The notes beneath the pieces are model-generated. The model was not told where the DNA came from and did no database searches. It saw only the letters and a program-made list of their open reading frames with translations. A stretch of DNA of 64,000 nt, taken from contig JBKEDC010000012.1 in assembly GCA_047975205.1 (NCBI GenBank), positions 1 to 64,000 on the forward strand, written 5' to 3'. This DNA is from JBKEDC01 sp047975205 (GTDB taxonomy: Bacteria > Bacteroidota > Bacteroidia > Bacteroidales > Prolixibacteraceae). Numbering within the stretch: the stretch's first letter is position 1; every line of letters starts with the position of its first letter. Position numbers and translations under genes: made by a program. Of this stretch, positions 1 to 7,438 are shown piece by piece.

Positions 1-198
1 AAATACGGCATCCACGACAAAATGGACAAAGGAGTTCTTAGAAGCCGGCAAAAGCGGTTACAGGGCGATGAGGTCAGAGAAGCTACATCTGATGAGGTAA
101 AGGAGCTTCGTAAGGAAAATAAGGTTTTGAAGGAGTCATTAGCAGATCTTGTTATTCGCTACGATGTTGTAAAAAAAAGCTTGGAACTGTTGGATTAA
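1..198 (+). pseudogene. IS3-type transposase orfA, C-terminal part
   Basis: Frame 1 is open from the first base to a TAA at 196-198 and gives 65 residues. The C-terminal half has the heptad pattern of the orfA leucine zipper (KELRKENKVLKESLADLVIR), which in IS3 elements lets OrfA and OrfAB multimerise on the element ends. The N-terminal helix-turn-helix is outside the window, so it cannot be seen whether this gene is intact. Its partner orfB is broken, so it is treated as part of a dead element. OrfB begins 20 bases after the stop, the usual spacing in these elements. Confidence 0.65.
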
Positions 199-218
199 GC
201 TCAAAATGGAAGAAGTAT

Positions 219-655
219 ATGAGATTAACAGCAGAAGAAAAAGAAGAAATAGTTTTGCTTGTTATGCGTTCAGAGCTAGGTATTAATCGAACATTGAACC
301 AATTGGGTATCCATAAACGAACCTTCTACAATTGGTATCATGCTTACAGTAGCAATGGGATTGATGGATTGAGACCAAAGAGAAGAACTGCAAGGCAATG
401 GAATTCCATTCCTCAAGAACAGAAGAACCTTGTGATTGATTTAGCATTAGAACACCCCGACTACTCTCCTCGTATGCTAGCTGCAAAAATGACAGACGAA
501 CAGGGGGTATTCATTAGTGAATCTTCGGTGTAAATGTCTATTTTGGTAGAGATGAAAAGATATTGGCTATCAGAAAAAGGATAAAAATGGAGACCCTGAG
601 AAAAAGGAAAAAAGCATATGAACGGGGTAAAGCATTTGCGTTACATTCCTCTTAA
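219..655 (+). pseudogene. IS3-type transposase orfB with internal deletion
   Basis: The first 104 codons (219-533) encode a helix-turn-helix/homeodomain-like region (MRLTAEEKEEIV, then HKRTFYNWYHAY) as found at the start of IS3-type OrfB proteins. The frame stops just after FISESSV, where intact relatives normally continue with a tyrosine and the rve integrase core. From base 530, in a different frame, the sequence reads VYFGRDEKILAIRKRIK and a basic stretch, ending at TAA 653-655. This resembles the extreme C-terminus of such transposases. Most of the catalytic domain with its DDE residues has therefore been deleted and the ends rejoined out of frame. Confidence 0.7.
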
Positions 656-898
656 TATTTTTTTAAGTCCTCCACAAAAAAAGGGCTTTAGAAAAATATT
701 ATCTATATTAGAGCAAAATCTCCTGATAAAGAATAGTAAACTTTAGTTTGAAGACATACAATTCGTATTTCAAGTTTTAATCAAAAAATAAATTGTCGCA
801 TAAGGTTATAATTTACAAGAAGATATATTAAGTTATTATCTTGGCTTTTTGCGTTTGTGAATGCTGTACTATCTTCGTGGTAATTTAATCTTGCGGGT

Positions 899-1090
899 AT
901 GAATATTGATAATTTAATTTCAGACTTTGAGCGAAAATTAAAGCTGCAGCGATATAGTGCCAATTCCATCAAAAACTATTGTAGTGCGATAAAAAGTTTT
1001 CTGCAAGTAGCCTCAACTAAGAACAACAAGTGTGTTGTAATTAAAATGCATTTTAGATCTTTATATAAATTGTTTTTCTTTGCCAAATGA
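899..1090 (+). pseudogene. Tyrosine recombinase, N-terminal stub
   Basis: The first 40 residues (MNIDNLISDFERKLKLQRYS, then NSIKNYCSAIKSFLQ) match the start of the SAM-like core-binding domain of Bacteroidetes tyrosine integrases. After about residue 43 the similarity fades and the frame ends at a TGA that overlaps the miaA start codon (ATGA at 1087-1090). The rest of the core-binding domain and the catalytic domain with its R-H-R-Y residues are missing, so this is a remnant, probably left by a mobile element that once ended here. Whether the stub is still transcribed and coupled to miaA cannot be told. Confidence 0.6.
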
Positions 1091-1986
1091 ACAAATATCT
1101 CATCATAGTTCTTGGTCCGACGGGAGTTGGAAAAACAGCCACAAGTATTAAGTTAGCACAAGAGTTTAATACCGATATTGTATCTTGTGATTCCAGACAA
1201 TTCTTTCGAGAAATGACAATTGGAACAGCTGTGCCATCAGAGGAGGAGATGACCGAGGCAAAACATCACCTCATACATTCGCACAGCATTCATCAATCTT
1301 ATAATGTTTATGAATTTGAACAAGATGCAATAAACATTATCGAAGAACTGCACCAACAAAAAGATGTTGTGATTATGACCGGAGGATCTATGTTATATAT
1401 AGATGCCATCAGCAAAGGAATAGATAAAATGCCGGATGCCAATCCAACTATTCGGGCAGAACTTAAAATATTATTGACAGAAAAAGGCTTAGAACCTTTG
1501 CTCCAACAGTTAGCACAGCTCGACCCGGTTTATTACAACCAAGTGGATAAAAATAATCCCAAACGAGTGCTACATGGATTAGAAATGTGCCTAACTTTGG
1601 GTAAATCATTTTCCTCCATGCGGACTCACCCCCGAAAGGAACGCAATTTTCAAATTATAAAAATCGGCTTAAATATGGACCGTGCTGATTTGTATAATCG
1701 GATAAACCGGCGTGTAGATATGATGGTGCAGCAAGGACTGGAGCAAGAAGCTGTAAGGCTATTTCCTCAGGCTAACTTGAATGCGTTGAACACTGTGGGA
1801 TATAAAGAGCTATTCTCTCATTTTAGGGGAGAATGTGATTTAGCTAAAGCAATAGAGCTCATAAAACGCAATACACGTCATTATGCAAAGAAACAGCTGA
1901 CATGGTTTCGCAAAGATGAATGCACCCAATGGTTTCACCCTACCGATTACAATCAGATTTTGTCTTATGTAGAAAGCCGGATATAA
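1087..1986 (+). CDS. miaA: tRNA dimethylallyltransferase
   Basis: This 299-residue protein is a full-length MiaA, which transfers a dimethylallyl group to N6 of A37 in tRNAs that read codons starting with U. The P-loop GPTGVGKT lies at residues 10-17. It is followed by DSRQ at 35-38, the conserved pair that contacts the target adenine, and by the GGSMLYI segment near residue 100. The ATG overlaps the stop codon of the recombinase stub upstream, so it may now depend on upstream transcription. holA follows after 30 bases with its own probable promoter. The enzyme uses dimethylallyl diphosphate, a product of the pathway in which ispD (6.8 kb) acts. Confidence 0.95.
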   Translation: MNKYLIIVLGPTGVGKTATSIKLAQEFNTDIVSCDSRQFFREMTIGTAVPSEEEMTEAKHHLIHSHSIHQSYNVYEFEQDAINIIEELHQQKDVVIMTGGSMLYIDAISKGIDKMPDANPTIRAELKILLTEKGLEPLLQQLAQLDPVYYNQVDKNNPKRVLHGLEMCLTLGKSFSSMRTHPRKERNFQIIKIGLNMDRADLYNRINRRVDMMVQQGLEQEAVRLFPQANLNALNTVGYKELFSHFRGECDLAKAIELIKRNTRHYAKKQLTWFRKDECTQWFHPTDYNQILSYVESRI

Positions 1987-1990
1987 ATGC

Positions 1991-1998
1991 TAACTTTG
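1991..1998 (+). promoter_or_regulatory. Candidate -7 promoter element for holA
   Basis: The sequence TAACTTTG fits the Bacteroidetes -7 consensus TAnnTTTG and lies 18 bases before the holA start codon, the usual distance in this phylum. No good TTTG -33 element is visible at the expected spacing. Confidence 0.45.
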
Positions 1999-2016
1999 CA
2001 GTCTATCAAATGACTT

Positions 2017-3021
2017 ATGGCAGCGAACTACAAAGATATTATCAATGATTTAAAGCAAAAAAAATATGCTCCGATTTACTTGTTAATGGGAGAGGAGGCT
2101 TACTTCATTGATCAGATTGAGCATTATATATCGTCGCATGTATTAACAGAAGATGAGCGCGGATTTAATCAACATATTTTCTATGGCAAGGAAGTTGACG
2201 ATGCCAATAAAATAATTGATACAGCTCGAAGATACCCTATGATGGCCACTCATCAGGTGGTAGTTCTTCGTGAGGCTCAGGCTATGGATAAACGAGAGTT
2301 AGATAAGCTCGTTCATTATATCAAACAACCTATGGTGTCAACAGTGTTGGTGCTCAGCTATAAGTATGGTACGATAAAAGGCACGACATCTCTGGTTAAA
2401 CAGCTAAAGAAAGTGGGTGTTGTCTTTGAATCAAAAGCTATTCGAGATTATCAGATTGCCGACTGGATTAGCGGATATTTGAAAGAAGAGGGATATCTGA
2501 TAAATCCCCAGAGTGCAGCTTTACTTGGGGAATATTTGGGCACTAACCTAGGTAAGATAGTTAAGGAAATAGAAAAACTTACGATTGAATTACCTATGGG
2601 AGGGACTGTTACTCCGGAGTTGATAGAAAAAAATATAGGTATCAGTAAGGAGTATAATATCTTTGAGTTGCAAAATGCGATAGGGAGGCGCAATATTTTA
2701 AAGTGTAATAAGATCATTAACTATTTTGCATCTAATCCGAAGGAACATCCAATACAAATAACTATTCCTTTTCTGTTTTCCTATTTTAACAAGTTACTAA
2801 AAATTCATTTAGCCAAAGCTGATGCTATAGCCTTGAAAGTGAATCCTTATATTTTTACGAAAGAATATGCTCCTGCAGCTAGAATATATCATCCTAAAAA
2901 GTTGGTGGAGAATATAGCCATATTGCGAGAATTTGATTTAAAATCAAAAGGGGTAGGTACTACCGGAGCCGTAGATCAAGCTGATTTACAACGAGAATTA
3001 ATTTATAGACTGACTCACTAG
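2017..3021 (+). CDS. holA: DNA polymerase III subunit delta
   Basis: This 334-residue protein is recognisable as HolA, the delta subunit that opens the sliding clamp in the clamp-loader complex. It begins with the family pattern of a short helix and then YLLMGEEAYFIDQIE (residues about 21-35). A central AAA+-like region follows, then the helical collar domain near the C-terminus (YNIFELQNAIGRRN). The delta subunit lacks a functional ATPase site, and none is seen here. The length matches the family. It sits in a plus-strand run with a rhomboid protease and a class IV aminotransferase, 11 bases from the next gene. Confidence 0.9.
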   Translation: MAANYKDIINDLKQKKYAPIYLLMGEEAYFIDQIEHYISSHVLTEDERGFNQHIFYGKEVDDANKIIDTARRYPMMATHQVVVLREAQAMDKRELDKLVHYIKQPMVSTVLVLSYKYGTIKGTTSLVKQLKKVGVVFESKAIRDYQIADWISGYLKEEGYLINPQSAALLGEYLGTNLGKIVKEIEKLTIELPMGGTVTPELIEKNIGISKEYNIFELQNAIGRRNILKCNKIINYFASNPKEHPIQITIPFLFSYFNKLLKIHLAKADAIALKVNPYIFTKEYAPAARIYHPKKLVENIAILREFDLKSKGVGTTGAVDQADLQRELIYRLTH

Positions 3022-3032
3022 AAAATAAAACT

Positions 3033-3647
3033 ATGAACGTAACTTTGGGCATAATAATTATTACCGGACTTGTGTCTTACATGGCGTTTAATCGTCATGA
3101 TTTATTTGATAAGTTGAAATTTAATCCACCGCGTATATTAAAGGAAAAAGAATACTACCGATTACTTTCTTATGCTTTGCTTCACGGAGGATGGACGCAC
3201 TTGCTTATTAACATGTTTGTTCTCTATTCTTTTGGTTCGGCTGTTGAAGGGTATTTCTATTTTATTTTTGGCTCGAAAGCTTCTGTTAATTATTTATTGC
3301 TTTATATCGGAGCCTTAATTTTTTGTAATCTTTATGCTTTAATCAAACATAAGGATGACTATTTCTACAATGCGGTTGGTGCTTCCGGAGGAGTGTCGGC
3401 AATATTGTTTGCCTCAGTACTTTTCGACCCTTGGGGGAAAATATACTTCTTTGGAGTTTTACCTATTCCGGGTATTGTTTTTGGGGTTATCTATTTATAT
3501 TATTGCTATAAAATGAATAAACAGAATAGTGATAATGTGGCGCATGACGCACACTTTTTAGGAGCTGTATTTGGTTTTATATTTCCTATTCTGATGCAGC
3601 CCCGGATATTTCATATTTTCACGGAACGCTTGCTTAATCTACACTAA
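3033..3647 (+). CDS. Rhomboid family intramembrane serine protease
   Basis: This 204-residue membrane protein has about six hydrophobic segments and the rhomboid hallmarks. HGGWTHLLIN at residues 51-60 carries the conserved His56 and Asn60, GASGG at 116-120 carries the catalytic Ser118, and AHDAHFLGAVFG carries the partner His174. Such enzymes cut substrates inside or next to the membrane; the substrate here cannot be predicted. It is a compact core form without extra cytosolic domains. It lies between holA (11 bases upstream) and a class IV aminotransferase whose ATG overlaps its last base, so the three are probably co-transcribed. Confidence 0.9.
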   Translation: MNVTLGIIIITGLVSYMAFNRHDLFDKLKFNPPRILKEKEYYRLLSYALLHGGWTHLLINMFVLYSFGSAVEGYFYFIFGSKASVNYLLLYIGALIFCNLYALIKHKDDYFYNAVGASGGVSAILFASVLFDPWGKIYFFGVLPIPGIVFGVIYLYYCYKMNKQNSDNVAHDAHFLGAVFGFIFPILMQPRIFHIFTERLLNLH

Positions 3648-4471
3648 TGAGAGAGCGTTTCGTACTCTATAATAAAACATTTTATAAGGCAACAGATTCT
3701 TTTCTTACGAGTTCATTACTAGATGATTTCTTATTCTTTGTCGAGATGAAATTGGCGAATACAAAGCTATTGTTTTGGGAAGAATATCAAGAAATTATCA
3801 TGCTCTATTTTCGATTCTATGGCGTTGATATAGATTCACCTATGCGCCTAATGAAAGATATTGAACGACAGATTCAGCGTTCATATGTGAAAAATAAATT
3901 ATACAAAGGAGCTGTCGTTCGTCTGAGCTTTTTTCAAGTGGAAGAAATGCTAACTTACATGATAGAACTTAATCATGTGAATAGAGATGTCTATACTAAA
4001 AGTACGGATGTAATTGAATTAATAGAAAACGCAAGATTCTACAAATCGCGCACATTATTGTCCAGCTTATCTATCGGTTGTAGAGATTTGTGGCGTGTGG
4101 CAAAAGCAGCATGCATTCACAACAGAAAACAGATTCCTCTGATTGTTGATGAAAAGAATAACATACTGGAAACTCCCAATGCTAATCTTTTCCTAATTTT
4201 TGATAACCAGAAGGTGAAGACACCACATATCAGCTTAGGTATTTGTGTTAATCCGGCGCGGCAATTCGTAATCATCTTACTGCAAGACTTAGGATACGAG
4301 GTGGAAGAAGTTAAAGAGTTGACAACTTCAGATCTGCTTCAGGCAATAGAAGTCTTTACTGCCAATGATCTTATTGGTATTCGTACAATTACAGCCTTTA
4401 AGCATGCTCGCTATTACCGAACTCAAGGTAATATCATTGCCGAAGAATTTCTTAAAGCTTTGTTGGTATAA
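3647..4471 (+). CDS. PLP-dependent class IV aminotransferase-fold protein
   Basis: This 274-residue protein has the fold-type IV pattern of branched-chain aminotransferase and aminodeoxychorismate lyase (PabC). A lysine in FYKSRTLLSS (Lys133) is the likely PLP anchor. The glutamate of ETPNANLFLIF (175-185) occupies the place of the conserved E-x-x-N segment. KTPHISLGICVNPARQ then matches the TP...L.G.TR region that binds phosphate, although the usual TR is replaced. The substrate cannot be decided; aminodeoxychorismate lyase (folate synthesis) and a D- or branched-chain amino acid transaminase are both possible. The start overlaps the rhomboid stop by one base, which suggests translational coupling. 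Confidence 0.75.
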   Translation: MRERFVLYNKTFYKATDSFLTSSLLDDFLFFVEMKLANTKLLFWEEYQEIIMLYFRFYGVDIDSPMRLMKDIERQIQRSYVKNKLYKGAVVRLSFFQVEEMLTYMIELNHVNRDVYTKSTDVIELIENARFYKSRTLLSSLSIGCRDLWRVAKAACIHNRKQIPLIVDEKNNILETPNANLFLIFDNQKVKTPHISLGICVNPARQFVIILLQDLGYEVEEVKELTTSDLLQAIEVFTANDLIGIRTITAFKHARYYRTQGNIIAEEFLKALLV

Positions 4472-4668
4472 TCATCATAGTCTTTTCGTGCCAATTCATA
4501 GAGAAAATATGAATTGATTTTTTGTATGTTTATTGTCTATTGTAATTCATTATGATTTAAACGTGATAAGTTTGTTTCTCAATAATTCTTATAAGTCACT
4601 ATGCATCTGATTGATATGTTTTATTTTACGATGCTTGACTAAGAAGAAATATAAAAAATTATTTAGAT

Positions 4669-5199
4669 ATGGAACTAACGTCGAGAGAAATTTATGGATT
4701 AATACATGGGATTATGTTCGGCTCTATTTTCCTACTTTCTTATGGAGCTATGATGGTTTGGTTGAGAACTTATAGCCAAGAAATATTGAGCGAAGAAGGC
4801 ATTGTGGATAGGGAAAGGCGTATGAAGCCTGTAGTGTGGATTTTAGTTGTTGTTTGTTGGCTTACCGTTATTTCGGGAACTTTTATGGCATATCCTTACT
4901 ATCGAGCAATTCCGCCAACCGGTGCAGATCTTTCTTATTTTCCGCAAGCATTTTTAGCATCATCTCCTCGCTTAGCTAATTGGCATTCTTATGGAATGGA
5001 GTGGAAGGAGCATATCGCATGGTTATCTCCTTTTATTTTTACGGTAGTGGCATACGTTGTAACAGTATGCGGCAGATCTATTGCGAGAGACAAGTATTTG
5101 CGTAAAATGCTGATGATTCTACTCACATTGGCATTTGTTTCAGCAGGGATAGCAGCTTTGTTAGGCGCATTAATAACTAAAAAAGCACCTTTATTATGA
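4669..5199 (+). CDS. Four-helix membrane protein with membrane-facing histidines
   Basis: I do not recognise this 176-residue protein. It has about four hydrophobic helices (roughly 10-32, 54-76, 117-135 and 148-168). Histidines stand at or near the membrane (His13 in LIHGIMFG; His106 and His115 in WHSYGMEWKEH), a layout seen in haem-b or quinone-binding membrane proteins, though no named family motif is present. The stop codon overlaps the start of the next small membrane protein (ATGA), so the two are probably made together and may form a complex. A 197-base gap precedes it. Redox function is inference only. Confidence 0.6.
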   Translation: MELTSREIYGLIHGIMFGSIFLLSYGAMMVWLRTYSQEILSEEGIVDRERRMKPVVWILVVVCWLTVISGTFMAYPYYRAIPPTGADLSYFPQAFLASSPRLANWHSYGMEWKEHIAWLSPFIFTVVAYVVTVCGRSIARDKYLRKMLMILLTLAFVSAGIAALLGALITKKAPLL

Positions 5200-5528
5200 A
5201 TGTATCAATCAAATCAGGACAACAGAATAATAGGATAGGGACAGCAATACTGGCAGCAGGATTGGCTTGTTTTATTTTTGGTTTGACGGTGGTGCTTTCA
5301 GAGGCAAGTGAGTCGGTTAAACACGGATTGCAATGGATAAATTCTGTCGGTCCATTATCTGGGAAAGTAGGAATTTCGATAATTTCATGGGGTATTTCAT
5401 GGATTGCTTTAAGTTGGCATTATGCACATAAACCAGCGATGGATAAAAAGCTTTGTAAACTTGGCATTATTTTAATCTTACTTAGTTTCTTACTGACTTT
5501 TCCCCCTTTCTTTACTCTCCTTGCGTAA
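5196..5528 (+). CDS. Three-helix membrane protein, partner of the gene at 4669
   Basis: This is an unrecognised 110-residue protein with three hydrophobic helices (about 13-35, 57-74 and 86-108). The segment VKHGLQWINSVGPLSGKVG and the HYAHK motif between helices two and three supply further histidines. Its ATG overlaps the stop of the preceding membrane protein by four bases, a tight link that suggests a two-subunit membrane complex. A hairpin at 5570-5606 ends the unit. No biochemical role can be assigned from the sequence; a haem or ion-handling role is a guess based on the histidines. Confidence 0.6.
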   Translation: MNVSIKSGQQNNRIGTAILAAGLACFIFGLTVVLSEASESVKHGLQWINSVGPLSGKVGISIISWGISWIALSWHYAHKPAMDKKLCKLGIILILLSFLLTFPPFFTLLA

Positions 5529-5569
5529 GCTAAGAGTTAGTATTACTTCCTTTAATATGCCGAAAAGTT

Positions 5570-5606
5570 ACTCATTATTGATTTTCTAATCGAATGAGTG
5601 GCTTTT
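5570..5606 (+). terminator. Terminator between convergent genes at 5.5 kb
   Basis: ACTCATT...GATT pairs with AATCG...AATGAGT around a short loop, with a small bulge, and CTTTTT follows. It lies between the plus-strand membrane pair and the minus-strand DivIC-like gene. Confidence 0.7.
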
Positions 5607-5926
5607 TATGGGGTGTCTTGTGTCTTGTTCTCATCTTCTACCACAATAAAAACATCTTCATTATCTTTATGCATGTAGAATTGCTCACGGGCAAATTTTT
5701 CAAGGTTCTTTTGATCACTTTGCAGCTCATTAATGCGCCGTTTGTCATTAGTGATTTTTTGTTTTAAATAGGATTCTTGTTTTTTAAGCTCTTTTAATTC
5801 AGCCTTGTGCCTCATGTTTGTTAATACACTATGATCGCCATTGAATAGGATGTACAATAAAAATAAAACAATAGGAATTGTCCATTTATTGAATAGCTTT
5901 TTAAAAAAACGCTTATCGATAATCAT
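5606..5926 (-). CDS. FtsB/DivIC-type septum formation initiator
   Basis: This 106-residue bitopic membrane protein has the FtsB/DivIC layout: a short basic N-terminus, one transmembrane helix (about 16-29) and a coiled coil (about 40-76). It ends in the conserved family tail FAREQFYMHKDNEDVFIVVE (residues 78-97). Proteins of this family join FtsL and FtsQ/DivIB in the divisome and help to activate septal peptidoglycan synthesis. The length is typical for Bacteroidetes. It is a single gene, with the DUF2461 gene ending about 100 bases upstream on the same strand. Confidence 0.85.
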   Translation of the reverse strand: MIIDKRFFKKLFNKWTIPIVLFLLYILFNGDHSVLTNMRHKAELKELKKQESYLKQKITNDKRRINELQSDQKNLEKFAREQFYMHKDNEDVFIVVEDENKTQDTP

Positions 5927-6029
5927 ATCATGCTTTGAAAAATTAATATTCGGCTGTTTTAGAAAAACAAACTTAAAATGACTGGTGCAAAAGTAGTAAA
6001 AAGATCATGCATAAAATATATGCACGCAG

Positions 6030-6692
6030 CTATTCTCTGCGTTCTTCAATAATATTTCGGAATAAATAATTGATTTTATATAGTTTCTCGAATGCGTGCA
6101 AGCTGCCTTTAAGAAACGACCCATTAAGCAAACTCGCATCTGATAATGGTTTGGAGAAAAGGAATGATTTATATCGAAGTAAATCAATATGAGGGTGTGC
6201 TTTATCAAATCCTTTAGGAGTTGTTTTTAGCTTTTCGCCTGTCATAACAGGAAAATGGTTTTTAAATTCATCATCATTGATAATACTTAGAAATTCTTCG
6301 CCATTATCGGCAATCTCATTACGAATAGCTAACAATATATCTTTGGGAGGATTCCACATACCGCCGGCAATGAAAGAGTTTCCGGGCTGGATATGTATGT
6401 AATACCCTGGCAATATTCCTTTTCTTCCATCAGGAGCTATATAGCAACCTAAGTGCGTTTTATATGGGCGTTTGTCGGGAGAAAATCTCACATCTCGATA
6501 GATTCTGTACAAACAGTCTTTAGCATCGGTATAAGCAATTGCTTTGTCAAAATGTTTAATTCCATTAATAAATGTTTCTGTTAGTAATAACATTTCCTCT
6601 TTAGCTTGTTCAAATCGATTTTTATTGGAATTAAACCATTCTCGATTGTTGTTTTGCTCTAGTTCTGTTAAGAAATTCAATAAGTTATTCAT
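6030..6692 (-). CDS. DUF2461 domain protein
   Basis: This 220-residue protein begins at the ATG whose product starts MNNLLNFLTELEQNNNREWF; the longer frame upstream is rejected because the family starts here and a promoter element lies just behind it. DUF2461 features include the N-terminal NNREWFNSNK, the YRDVRFSPDKRPYKTHLG core and GGMWNPPKDIL. The family is widespread and of unknown biochemical role (TIGR02453). Transcription starts from a promoter back to back with that of ispD. No membrane segment or signal peptide is seen, so it is cytosolic. Confidence 0.85.
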   Translation of the reverse strand: MNNLLNFLTELEQNNNREWFNSNKNRFEQAKEEMLLLTETFINGIKHFDKAIAYTDAKDCLYRIYRDVRFSPDKRPYKTHLGCYIAPDGRKGILPGYYIHIQPGNSFIAGGMWNPPKDILLAIRNEIADNGEEFLSIINDDEFKNHFPVMTGEKLKTTPKGFDKAHPHIDLLRYKSFLFSKPLSDASLLNGSFLKGSLHAFEKLYKINYLFRNIIEERRE

Positions 6693-6718
6693 GGTTGTAT
6701 AGTTTGTGTCATTCCCTA

Positions 6719-6726
6719 CAAAAGTA
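6719..6726 (-). promoter_or_regulatory. Candidate -7 element for the DUF2461 gene
   Basis: On the minus strand this reads TACTTTTG, a match to TAnnTTTG, 26 bases before the chosen DUF2461 start. It lies five bases from the plus-strand element of ispD. Confidence 0.5.
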
Positions 6727-6730
6727 TTTA

Positions 6731-6738
6731 TATTTTTG
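6731..6738 (+). promoter_or_regulatory. Candidate -7 element for ispD
   Basis: TATTTTTG matches TAnnTTTG, 22 bases before the ispD ATG. With the minus-strand element next to it, it forms a tight divergent promoter pair. Confidence 0.5.
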
Positions 6739-6760
6739 CAAGATATAAAGTTAAAGAAAT

Positions 6761-7435
6761 ATGAAAACATTTACTGTGATAGTTGCCGGAGGTAGTGGAA
6801 CAAGGATGGGTACTGATATTCCAAAACAGTTTTTAGAGCTTTCGGGGAAACCCATCTTAATGCATACCATAGCAAAGTTTCACGAATTTGACTTTAATAC
6901 GACTATTATTGTAGTGTTGCCTAAATCTCAGTTTGCTTATTGGAAAGAACTATGCAAGAAATACAATTTTCATATACTACATAAAGTGGTATCTGGAGGA
7001 ACGAGTCGTTTTCAATCGGTAAAAAACGGTTTGAATCATATTTCGGATGAAGGCATTGTGTTTATTCATGATGGTGTACGCCCATTAGTTTCCAACTCCA
7101 CGATAAAGCGTTGTTTAGATATGGCTATCGAAAAAGGTAATGCATTGCCTGTTGTTCCTGTGGTTGATTCTATTCGGAAACTAAACGGGGAATATAACGA
7201 GTATAAAAATAGAGCTGATTATTGCTTGGTACAAACACCACAAACTTTCGCTGTAAATAAAATTAAAACTGCATTTCAGCAAGACGAATTGCCAACTTTT
7301 ACTGATGATGCATCTGTCTTGGAAGCTGCAAATGAAATCATTAATTTAGTGGAAGGCAACACCGAGAATATAAAAATTACTACGAAAACAGATTGGAGTA
7401 TAGCAGGTGTACTCATTCAGAATACAGAAAGATAG
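6761..7435 (+). CDS. ispD: 2-C-methyl-D-erythritol 4-phosphate cytidylyltransferase
   Basis: This 224-residue IspD catalyses the CTP-dependent third step of the MEP isoprenoid pathway. The nucleotide-binding loop GGSGTRMG (10-17) is followed by the PKQF lysine at 22. HDGVRP near residues 103-108 supplies the metal- and cytidine-contacting aspartate and arginine, and VQTPQTF precedes the usual C-terminal D-A/D-D region (TFTDDASVLE). The length is normal and no IspF domain is fused. A MATE transporter follows after four bases and is probably co-transcribed. Its pathway supplies the dimethylallyl diphosphate used by MiaA. Confidence 0.93.
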   Translation: MKTFTVIVAGGSGTRMGTDIPKQFLELSGKPILMHTIAKFHEFDFNTTIIVVLPKSQFAYWKELCKKYNFHILHKVVSGGTSRFQSVKNGLNHISDEGIVFIHDGVRPLVSNSTIKRCLDMAIEKGNALPVVPVVDSIRKLNGEYNEYKNRADYCLVQTPQTFAVNKIKTAFQQDELPTFTDDASVLEAANEIINLVEGNTENIKITTKTDWSIAGVLIQNTER

Positions 7436-7438
7436 GTT

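Larger units (their letters stand above)
1..655 (+). mobile_element. Remnant of an IS3-type insertion sequence
   Basis: Three coding pieces in one orientation make up a decayed two-gene insertion sequence. They are the C-terminal part of an orfA-like protein (1-198), the N-terminal part of an orfB-like transposase (219-533) and a short C-terminal transposase tail in another frame (530-655). The DDE catalytic core is missing, so the element cannot move by itself. The left end lies outside the window, and no terminal inverted repeat is recognisable downstream of 655. The IS3 family assignment rests on the helix-turn-helix plus leucine-zipper orfA style and the basic tail of orfB. Confidence 0.7.
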
